9,619 bases of DNA from CAYLYM01 sp964387645 (GTDB taxonomy: Bacteria; Calditrichota; Calditrichia; RBG-13-44-9): positions 1-9,619 of the forward strand of contig CAYLYM010000138.1 in assembly GCA_964387645.1 (NCBI GenBank). The letters are read 5' to 3'. The position numbers and the translations under genes are program-made. Position 1 is the stretch's first letter. Each line of letters begins with the position of its first letter. Positions 1 to 5,747 of the stretch are shown in pieces. Below the pieces are notes generated by a model. It was not told the origin of the DNA. It worked only from the letters and a program-made list of their open reading frames with translations, and made no database searches.

Positions 1-336
1 AAATTACTTCATTCTGTTAAGCTTGAATATTTTTTATATGTTATAAGGATTTCTCTTAATTACAAAATCTTATTGGCCCCAGGACGAAAAGAAAGTTTCA
101 TACCTATTCTTTTTGTTTTAATTGAATTTTAATTTGAGCAGTATCGAATAACAGTGAGTTATTTCTTATTATTAAATAACCTTTCGACCGGCGGATCTTT
201 ATCCGAATGAATTATTGCTGTTTTTTATAAATTATTCTTCTATATGCAATATTAAAACTTTTAAAAATTGCCTTGGATTTACCCCATTATTTCGATACCG
301 AATTAATTCGAAAGTTATGTGATTAATTATTCTAAA

Positions 337-350
337 CCCGCCGCTGCGGG
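337..350 (-). terminator. GC-rich hairpin downstream of rpiA, probable terminator
   Basis: The sequence CCCGC (337-341), a CGCT loop, then GCGGG (346-350) forms a five-pair all-GC stem in an otherwise AT-rich region. Read on the minus strand, the direction of rpiA transcription, the stem is followed by TTTAGAATAATT. That is a weak, interrupted U-tract. It lies about 80 nt past the rpiA stop codon, so it is a reasonable but not classical intrinsic terminator. Confidence 0.4.
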
Positions 351-367
351 ATGGGGGATAGTATTAA

Positions 368-387
368 CTACCGCTTTTAAGTGGTAG
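368..387 (-). terminator. Hairpin immediately downstream of rpiA
   Basis: CTACCGCT (368-375) pairs with AGTGGTAG (380-387), with one G-U pair and a four-base loop, to give an eight-pair stem about 45 nt past the rpiA stop. On the minus strand it is followed by TTAATACTAT, which is only a poor U-tract. It may act together with the GC-rich hairpin at 337-350 to end the rpiA transcript or to protect its 3' end. Confidence 0.35.
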
Positions 388-431
388 AAAATGATAAAAG
401 GAAAATAAAAATTTAATTTCATTACCTAATA

Positions 432-1124
432 TTAAGATCGTTTGAGGTGTTTAATACCATCCTGCCCGGCGATGATGGCCTCACTGGTGATATCAAGAAA
501 CAAACCATGTTCCATAATCCCTGCTCGAGAGTTTAGCTTTTCTGCAATTTTATAAGGATTTTCCAAGGGGCCAAAGCGGCAATCTAATATATAATTGTCT
601 TGATCGGTTTTGTAAATGCTACCATCATCGCACAATCGAATTTTCACTGTTGCTCCAAGCGTTTCCAGAAAAATCATTTCTGTTTTCCATGCAAAGGGTA
701 TTACTTCCACCGGCACTGCCCATTTAGTTCCTAACTTAGGCACATATTTTTCCTCATCAGCAATAATTACAAGTTTTTTACTGGCTTGAGCCAATATTTT
801 TTCCCTTAATAAAGCTCCTCCTCCGCCTTTAATTAAATTTAGCTGAGGATCTATTTCATCAGCACCATCAATGGTCAAATCTATTATTGGATGATCATCC
901 AGGTTTGTTAATGGAATGCCCAGGTCATGAGCCTTTTTTGCGGTTTTAATTGAACTAGGAATTCCAATAATATCTTTTAGTCTACCTGAATGTAATAAAT
1001 CAGAAATAAATTTAAGAGCATACGAAGCGGTCCGACCTGTACCTAATCCAATTACCATCCCATTTTTTACATATTTTACCGCCTCTTCTGCTGCCATCTT
1101 CCTTAATGCATCTTTTGTAAACAT
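432..1124 (-). CDS. rpiA: Ribose-5-phosphate isomerase A
   Basis: Cytoplasmic enzyme interconverting ribose 5-phosphate and ribulose 5-phosphate in the non-oxidative pentose phosphate pathway. The 230 residues match the usual RpiA length and carry all the family signatures: the phosphate-binding loop GLGTGRTAS (26-34), DGADEID (86-92) with the conserved Asp86 and Asp89, and KGGGGALLREK (99-109). In the last motif Lys99 and Glu108 correspond to the E. coli substrate-binding Lys94 and catalytic Glu103. IIADEEKYV (120-128) and PVEVIPF (138-144) follow. The loop has Arg where E. coli has Ser (GTGRT versus GTGST), a substitution that may not matter. The ATG at 1124 gives an N-terminus that aligns with E. 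coli RpiA (KDALRKMAAEEAVKYV). A GGAG at 1136-1139 lies 11 nt upstream, somewhat far. The gene stands alone, divergent from the peptidase gene. The identification is firm. Confidence 0.96.
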   Translation of the reverse strand: MFTKDALRKMAAEEAVKYVKNGMVIGLGTGRTASYALKFISDLLHSGRLKDIIGIPSSIKTAKKAHDLGIPLTNLDDHPIIDLTIDGADEIDPQLNLIKGGGGALLREKILAQASKKLVIIADEEKYVPKLGTKWAVPVEVIPFAWKTEMIFLETLGATVKIRLCDDGSIYKTDQDNYILDCRFGPLENPYKIAEKLNSRAGIMEHGLFLDITSEAIIAGQDGIKHLKRS

Positions 1125-1564
1125 AAGGCTATCTTCTCCAATGATATTAAATCACTTTCCCTCGATTAAATTGTAGTTATTTTAAAATAATAATTTTTAT
1201 TCACCTATTATAACAGTTTTTAAAGTCTTATGAATTCATCATTATCAAGTCAAAAAATTATAACTAGAATTCTGTAAAATTGTTTTTCTATGGATACCAG
1301 ATATCCTTTGTTATTGCACTGATTTTTGTTTTTAGTTGTATGATGTTGGGCACGTTTGTATGGAGAAAATCTTTAAAATAAGGCAACTTATAAAGCTCGA
1401 TTGTAAATAACATCCTTGATGACCAATTCATTTAATAACTTCCGATTTTATTTTTTACAAATAAATAAGATAAAAATAATTTTCCTTATTTAACAATTGG
1501 ATTTTTGAAAAAGATATTGTAGTGTTTAGAGTTTTATTTATCATTTAATTGAATTTATCATTTT

Positions 1565-1591
1565 GCCTGTGAGTTTACTAACATAACAGGC
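1565..1591. repeat. Nested inverted repeat upstream of the peptidase gene
   Basis: GCCTGT (1565-1570) and ACAGGC (1586-1591) are perfect inverted arms. Inside them, GTT and AAC flank a TACT loop, so the whole element can fold as a two-tier hairpin. It lies about 200 bp upstream of the peptidase start. It could be an operator, an RNA structure or chance; there is no U-tract after it on either strand. Confidence 0.35.
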
Positions 1592-1738
1592 TAAATTAAT
1601 TTATTGATTCAATCATTTAGATAATTATTATTTCAACATATAAATTTATTTAATTTTTTCATATTGCTTCAAATATTATTTATCTATTTAGTTGGGATAA
1701 AATGAAAAGTATTTCTTTATATCTTCAGCTAAATTTTG

Positions 1739-1756
1739 TCCTTATTTTTATAAGGA
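1739..1756 (+). promoter_or_regulatory. Hairpin with TTATAAGGATT element in peptidase leader
   Basis: TCCTTAT (1739-1745) pairs perfectly with ATAAGGA (1750-1756) across a TTTT loop. The right arm is part of the 11-mer TTATAAGGATT (1748-1758), which also occurs upstream of the TonB receptor gene. The hairpin ends 32 nt before the peptidase ATG, so it would sit in the 5' leader or overlap the promoter. Confidence 0.35.
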
Positions 1757-1777
1757 TTCATTGAAAGACTAAAAAAT

Positions 1778-1781
1778 GGAG
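1778..1781 (+). promoter_or_regulatory. Ribosome binding site deciding the peptidase start
   Basis: GGAG lies 7 nt before the ATG at 1789 but only 4 nt before an in-frame GTG at 1786. The spacing favours the ATG as the true start. Confidence 0.6.
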
Positions 1782-1788
1782 ATAGGTG

Positions 1789-3492
1789 ATGTTTTTATAT
1801 TATTTAAAATATCTTAGTTTGAGCTTGATAATCATTTTGATTTTTTCGGTTCAATGCAAGAAAACGGGAAAGGGTAAAATGGAAAGAGAATTTATGTCTT
1901 TTTTAGAAGAATACGAATCGCAGGTGATTCCTCTCTCCAGAGAATGTAATCTTGCCTATTTCGAAGCAACTACCACTGGAGATGATGCTCTCTATAAAAA
2001 ATGGGAAGAGTTAGAAATTCGATTAAGTAAGTTGCATACCGATCGGGAGAAGTTTAATCATTTAGTAAAAATTCGTAATTCTAATGAAATAAAAAATCCC
2101 ATTTTGAGACGGCAAATCGAAATTTTATACAACGAATTTCTGAGCCATCAGATTGATGAAAAAAAATTAGAACTCCTGATCAAGACACAGGCCGAGATAG
2201 AAAAAAAGTACTCTACATACAGGGCAAATATAGGTGGTGTGGAATATACTGATAACGAAATTGAAGAGATCTTAAAGACAGAGACTGATTCCAGGAAATT
2301 GCAAGCAGCCTGGGAAGCCAGTAAAAGAATCGGCAGAGAAGTTGCAAAAGATGTCTTAGAATTAGTTAAAATGCGTAATGAAATTGCAAGAGAATTGGGA
2401 TTCTCTAATTTTCATGCTATGAAATTAAAGTTGAATGAACAGGATCCTGAAAGAATTAAGGAACTATTTGATGAATTGGATAATATGACCAAAGATGCTT
2501 TCATAGAGCAAAAAAAAGAGATTGACCAATTTTTAGCTAATCGTTACCAGATAAAAATTTCTGAGCTTAGACCCTGGCATTATCAAGATCGCTTTTTCCA
2601 GGAAGCTCCTAAAATTTATAAGGTTGATCTTGATAAATATTACCGTGATAAGGATATCATTAAAATTACTGAAGAATATTATGCTGGTATTGGACTCCCG
2701 ATAAAAGATCTAATAGAGAAAAGTGATCTGTTTGAGCGGGAAGGGAAATATCAGCATGCCTATTGTACTGATATTGACCGCCAAGGTGATGTCCGCGTGG
2801 TTTGTAATATTAAACCGAATTATAATTGGATGAGCACTATGCTACATGAATTTGGCCATGCTGTTTATGATAAATTTACTGACCGGCAGTTACCCTGGTT
2901 ACTCCGTGAACCAGCTCATATCTTTACTACCGAAGCTATTGCCATATTGTTTGGCCGTTTTGCAGCAAGTCCCGCCTGGTTACGTGATGTCCTGGGCATT
3001 TCTGAAAAAGAAGTGGCACAAATGGCTGATGAATGCTATAAATCATTACGATTAGAAAAATTAGTTTTTAGCCGCTGGGCACAAGTCATGTACCGATTTG
3101 AAAAAAGTATGTATGAAAATCCTGATCAGAACTTAAATCAATTATGGTGGGATTTGGTGGAAAAATATCAGATGCTTACAAAGCCGGCAGGCCGAGATGA
3201 ACCGGACTGGGCTTCGAAGATTCATATAGCATTGTATCCGGCTTATTATCATAACTATTTATTGGGTGAACTACTTGCATCTCAAATTTATTACTATATC
3301 GTTAAAGAAATTTTAAAAGGCGATCCTGCCAAAGATTATAGTTTTCATCGTAAACAGGAAGTAGGACGTTATCTCAGGGATGCAATTTTCAAGCCGGGCA
3401 AAAAATATTTCTGGAATGATATGATTAAAAAAGCGACTGGTGAAGAGTTAACGGCAAAATATTTTGCCTTACAGTTTGTAAAAGGTAAATAA
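1789..3492 (+). CDS. Exported M2-family (ACE-like) zinc metallopeptidase, probable lipoprotein
   Basis: Predicted zinc-dependent peptidase of the M2/M3 group of clan MA, 567 residues. The zinc site is HEFGH (353-357), with Glu354 catalytic and His353/His357 as ligands. Glu382, in TTEAIA, lies 25 residues further on and is the likely third ligand. Two features favour family M2 (angiotensin-converting enzyme type) over M3. Two Cys (326 and 339) precede the zinc motif, as in the ACE sequence leading to HHEMGH. Near the C-terminus, KIHIALYPAYYHNY (His479, Tyr487, Tyr490) resembles ACE's KFHIP...PYIRYF transition-state region. The N-terminus is a hydrophobic signal sequence ending SVQC (Cys23) then Lys-Lys. 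This suggests a lipoprotein anchored outside the cytoplasm, although Gln at -1 is not a classical lipobox. The start is the ATG at 1789 rather than the adjacent GTG at 1786, because of the GGAG at 1778-1781. The probable role is cleavage of peptides in the periplasm; the substrate is unknown. It appears to be a single-gene transcript. Confidence 0.85.
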   Translation: MFLYYLKYLSLSLIIILIFSVQCKKTGKGKMEREFMSFLEEYESQVIPLSRECNLAYFEATTTGDDALYKKWEELEIRLSKLHTDREKFNHLVKIRNSNEIKNPILRRQIEILYNEFLSHQIDEKKLELLIKTQAEIEKKYSTYRANIGGVEYTDNEIEEILKTETDSRKLQAAWEASKRIGREVAKDVLELVKMRNEIARELGFSNFHAMKLKLNEQDPERIKELFDELDNMTKDAFIEQKKEIDQFLANRYQIKISELRPWHYQDRFFQEAPKIYKVDLDKYYRDKDIIKITEEYYAGIGLPIKDLIEKSDLFEREGKYQHAYCTDIDRQGDVRVVCNIKPNYNWMSTMLHEFGHAVYDKFTDRQLPWLLREPAHIFTTEAIAILFGRFAASPAWLRDVLGISEKEVAQMADECYKSLRLEKLVFSRWAQVMYRFEKSMYENPDQNLNQLWWDLVEKYQMLTKPAGRDEPDWASKIHIALYPAYYHNYLLGELLASQIYYYIVKEILKGDPAKDYSFHRKQEVGRYLRDAIFKPGKKYFWNDMIKKATGEELTAKYFALQFVKGK

Positions 3493-3692
3493 AGACGGAT
3501 ATTTATAGGTATAAAAACAACGAATTATTTTACAAATTACTTGGTCAGACACAAATTAACTAAAAATTAGGTTTTATTTTTTTGGCTAAAATAACTTACA
3601 AAAGATAAAGTGTGTTGAATCTATGGCCTAATTAAGCCGAGTTTTATAGTTAATCTCAAAATATGTGAATTATTTTTATTTCGATTTATTCG

Positions 3693-4022
3693 TTATATAG
3701 TGATTTCTTTTTGAGATAAAGAGTGGAACCGCGTAAATGTGGCATCATAATGTTCAAACCAGAATTCAGCCACATTTACTTCATCATCGACTTCATGTCA
3801 ATCTTTTCTTGGCAATATCTTTTTCTGTAAAGAATTCCCATTATTAAAGGTCTCGCTAATAGGAATATTTTATTCTGCTTACGCCTTAAATTTGATAGTT
3901 TCTAAGTATTTACCAACCAATCTATTAATACCTTCTTGTGAAAAAATGGGATTTCAGTAAAAATCTGTTTTAACATGGCTTAAAAAAGACAAATATGTTG
4001 ATTGAGGGGGAGGTAGTTTTCT
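3693..4022 (-). pseudogene. Possible decayed coding remnant, product unknown
   Basis: Read on the minus strand in one frame, this stretch gives protein-like segments such as IFSQEGINRLVGKYLETIK and VDDEVNVAEFWFEHYDATF. They are interrupted by four stops (complement of 3954-3956, 3879-3881, 3870-3872 and 3798-3800), and the frame ends at TAA (3693-3695). I do not recognise the family. Doubts are real. The number of stops is not far below chance for this base composition, and the plus strand of 3723-3827 is also open. If genuine, it is an old, inactivated gene fragment. Confidence 0.2.
3733..3779. repeat. Perfect 11-bp inverted repeat
   Basis: GTAAATGTGGC (3733-3743) and GCCACATTTAC (3769-3779) are exact reverse complements separated by 25 bases. 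Such a stem could be a structured RNA, a bidirectional terminator lacking U-tracts, a protein site or a mobile-element scar. It lies inside the gene-free stretch and the possible decayed reading frame. No target-site duplication is obvious. Confidence 0.6.
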
Positions 4023-4217
4023 TCATTATATATTTTTTTGGATTTATTTTCTGAGTGTTTAGAAAGAATATTTGATTTGTTAAACAACAATTTGCAAAAT
4101 AAACATTTTTTTAACTCCAGAATTTAGGATTATATTTAAAAAAGGGATTATTAAATAAAGATTTTCAAAAACCAATAGGAATTTGAATTATTAATTTAGA
4201 TTCTATTTGAGAATATC

Positions 4218-5483
4218 TTAAAAATTTTTATTTAAAATATATAAATCTTTTATAAAATCCTTGTCGATTTCATTCAAATATTTGATTTCAAAATCATAAC
4301 CTACTAAATGGATGCTAGAAACCTCCAAAATTATGGTAAAGTATTTAGGAATGTATTGATATATGGCTTTAATTTTTTTTTCAAAATCAAGCAACAATTT
4401 TTGATGGCTGAGCATCTCAATAGTATAAACCTGGGCACCATAACCTATACCTGCAATAATAAAATAAATTTCCTTTTTTGGACCTGGTATTTTTACCATT
4501 AAAATCAAACCATTTTTTATACTTTTATTTTTCGTTGTTTTAAATGTATATAATGTGTCAAAATTATTATCAATAACTTGAAATTCTCCATCATATATTC
4601 CTGTATAGTGATAATTAATTGGTAAACTTTCTAAAAAACGATTTAATTGACGTAAATTTTTTAATGGACCAATATAAATTAAATTACGGTTCTGTATATT
4701 TTGAAAATTTAATTTAGAAGACATTTCAATATATACAGGTTTTTGGAATGAATAAAAAACATGAATTAAGTCTTTTATGTTGAAAATACAGTGATGGGGA
4801 AGTTCGTATAACGGTAATTTTCTAATTTTTCTATAAGGATATTTTTGAATAAATAAATCCAATTGAGTTTCTGTAATAATTTCATAATCCATTACTCTAC
4901 GAAATTTTTTCAGTTCATTATCATATTCATTAAATATTAAAAAGTCACCTATCACAAGGGTTGTTGAAAGACCATTCGTAAAAATGTCGGACCAAATTGG
5001 ATCGTTTCTATCAATAGGCTCCAAAAGTTTAACTGAATTGCGGCGAGAAAAATAGTCAATAGTTATAAAACCTATAAGTATAACAACCAAACCAAAAAGT
5101 ATAATTTCCCGATTAGTAAATTTGTTAAAATTCTTAATGTTTGAATTTTTTTTTCGATTTTGAACATTATAAAATTTAAGAATATAATGACCTTTAGGAA
5201 TTTCTAAACGGATTTTATCTTTTTTACCTCTACCTTCGTAATATGCTTGCAGTTTTTTTCTTAATTTATAAATGTAGACTCTAACAAGTGTATCCTCAGA
5301 CGGATCAAAATTTTTATCTTTTCCAAAAACATTAATGGCAACATCTATTTCGGAAGGAACATATCCCTTTATTGAGCAATCGAGTAGATATTTTAATAAT
5401 TTTTTATATTGTTCTGAATTATTGAAGTTTTCATCCTGAAAGATAGATTCTAATATTTCTTGTTTTTCGGATTCACTTATCAT
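4218..5483 (-). CDS. Membrane-anchored winged-helix regulator with unknown C-terminal sensor domain
   Basis: Predicted one-component transcription regulator with ToxR/CadC-like layout, 421 residues. Residues about 20-104 form a PhoB/Trans_reg_C-like winged helix. FGKDKNFDPSEDTLVR (53-68) and IYKLRKKLQAYY (71-82) resemble the recognition-helix region, and IPKGHYIL (95-102) the C-terminal wing hairpin. A basic linker is followed by a single membrane segment, IILFGLVVILIGFITIDYF (127-145), and then an approximately 275-residue domain expected outside the cytoplasm. I do not recognise that domain. It contains alternating beta-type stretches with IYIGP (269-273) and FIIAGIG (341-347) and looks like an alpha/beta fold. 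The start ATG at 5483 has no nearby Shine-Dalgarno. The gene is divergent from the HTH-less LacI-like gene across 264 bp, so it probably regulates that interval, itself included. Base composition is very AT-rich. Confidence 0.85.
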   Translation of the reverse strand: MISESEKQEILESIFQDENFNNSEQYKKLLKYLLDCSIKGYVPSEIDVAINVFGKDKNFDPSEDTLVRVYIYKLRKKLQAYYEGRGKKDKIRLEIPKGHYILKFYNVQNRKKNSNIKNFNKFTNREIILFGLVVILIGFITIDYFSRRNSVKLLEPIDRNDPIWSDIFTNGLSTTLVIGDFLIFNEYDNELKKFRRVMDYEIITETQLDLFIQKYPYRKIRKLPLYELPHHCIFNIKDLIHVFYSFQKPVYIEMSSKLNFQNIQNRNLIYIGPLKNLRQLNRFLESLPINYHYTGIYDGEFQVIDNNFDTLYTFKTTKNKSIKNGLILMVKIPGPKKEIYFIIAGIGYGAQVYTIEMLSHQKLLLDFEKKIKAIYQYIPKYFTIILEVSSIHLVGYDFEIKYLNEIDKDFIKDLYILNKNF

Positions 5484-5534
5484 TATAAATCAATAATATT
5501 CGAAATAATAATAATTTTTCCTGATCAATCTGGT

Positions 5535-5546
5535 TGATAATTATCA
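5535..5546. promoter_or_regulatory. 12-bp perfect palindrome, candidate operator
   Basis: TGATAATTATCA is a perfect palindrome 52 bp upstream of the winged-helix gene start. It overlaps a second inverted pair, ATCAA (5524-5528) and TTGAT (5534-5538). The position suits a dimeric repressor or autoregulation site. It shares GATAAT/ATTATC character with Fur boxes but is shorter than the classical Fur site, so no regulator can be named. Confidence 0.35.
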
Positions 5547-5610
5547 TAAAAAGTTATTCTATTTTTAATAATAAAATTTATAGAAATAAATAAATTTTAT
5601 TCAAGTATTT

Positions 5611-5655
5611 TTTTGTTAACCTAAAATTGATTTTGTTAACTTAACGTGAATTAAC
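5611..5655. promoter_or_regulatory. TTAAC half-site array, candidate operator of the divergent promoter region
   Basis: TTTTGTTAAC occurs exactly twice, at 5611-5620 and 5631-5640, 20 bp apart (about two helical turns). TTAAC then recurs at 5641-5645 and 5651-5655, giving half-site offsets of 20, 5 and 10 bp. GTTAAC is itself palindromic. A further inverted pair, GTGAA (5646-5650) and TTCAC (5661-5665), overlaps the right end. The array is 93-137 bp upstream of the LacI-like gene and 128-172 bp upstream of the winged-helix gene. That is where a shared regulator, most simply the winged-helix protein, would bind. PhoB-type proteins usually bind direct repeats at about 10-11 bp spacing. Confidence 0.4.
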
Positions 5656-5747
5656 TTTTTTTCACTTGAAAGCAATTATATAAAGCAATAAATAATTTTT
5701 GTCTTAATGTTCTAGATATTTATTGTGGGAGAAATTTTTATTTTTGA

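Larger units (their letters stand above)
1..431. other. Spacer left of rpiA with several small hairpins, no clear gene
   Basis: No convincing gene is visible here. Frame 1 is open from the left edge to a TAA at 130-132 (43 codons, rich in Leu, Ile and Phe). It could be the tail of a plus-strand gene converging on rpiA, but nothing in it is recognisable. A copy of TTATAAGGATT lies at 41-51. A small hairpin with arms CGGAT (192-196) and ATCCG (201-205) is followed, nearer rpiA, by the two hairpins annotated separately at 337-350 and 368-387. The rest is plain AT-rich sequence. Confidence 0.6.
1125..1788. other. Divergent intergenic region between rpiA and the peptidase gene
   Basis: About 660 bases of AT-rich sequence contain the promoters of both divergent genes, although no consensus promoter can be picked out with confidence. 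Three things stand out. A frame at 1268-1381 encodes a hydrophobic stretch with no good start. An inverted repeat GCCTGT...ACAGGC lies at 1565-1591. A perfect hairpin at 1739-1756 contains the recurrent TTATAAGGATT element, 33 nt before the peptidase start. No RNA gene or repeat array is seen. Confidence 0.6.
3493..4217. other. Gene-free stretch between peptidase and winged-helix genes
   Basis: About 725 bases lie between two converging genes, with no intact coding region. Just past the peptidase, CTAAAAATTAG (3560-3570) followed by a T-rich run to about 3583 is a weak terminator-like arrangement for the plus strand. GGCCTAATTAAGCC (3625-3638) is a near-palindrome. The stretch from about 3720 to 3850 is less AT-rich than its surroundings. 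It holds a perfect 11-bp inverted repeat (3733-3779) and a possible decayed reading frame on the minus strand. From 4023 to 4217 the sequence is simply AT-rich. Confidence 0.55.

Noticed and set aside
1..132. Frame 1 open from the window edge to TAA at 130-132
   Set aside because: It could be the tail of a plus-strand gene, but 43 open codons over six frames is not strong in this composition, and nothing is recognisable. Sequence to the left would decide it.
1786..1788. GTG as the peptidase start codon
   Set aside because: It leaves only 4 nt to the GGAG, while the next codon, ATG at 1789, has a normal 7-nt spacing.
2846..3055. 69-codon plus-strand ORF in another frame inside the peptidase gene
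   Set aside because: It overlaps the catalytic region of a clearly real gene, has no ribosome binding site and no family resemblance.
4198..4218. AGATTCT/AGAATaTCT hairpin at the end of the winged-helix gene as a terminator
   Set aside because: The stem has a bulge, is all but free of GC pairs, overlaps the stop codon and lacks a U-tract on the minus strand.
4308..4502. 64-codon plus-strand ORF opposite the winged-helix regulator
   Set aside because: It is antisense to the C-terminal domain of a long coherent gene; its sequence is low-complexity and unrecognisable.
5664..5700. Sigma-70-like promoter (TTGAAA at 5666) for the LacI-like gene
   Set aside because: No convincing -10 element at 16-18 bp spacing. 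The Bacteroidota-type TTTG/TAnnTTTG pattern is not clean here either.
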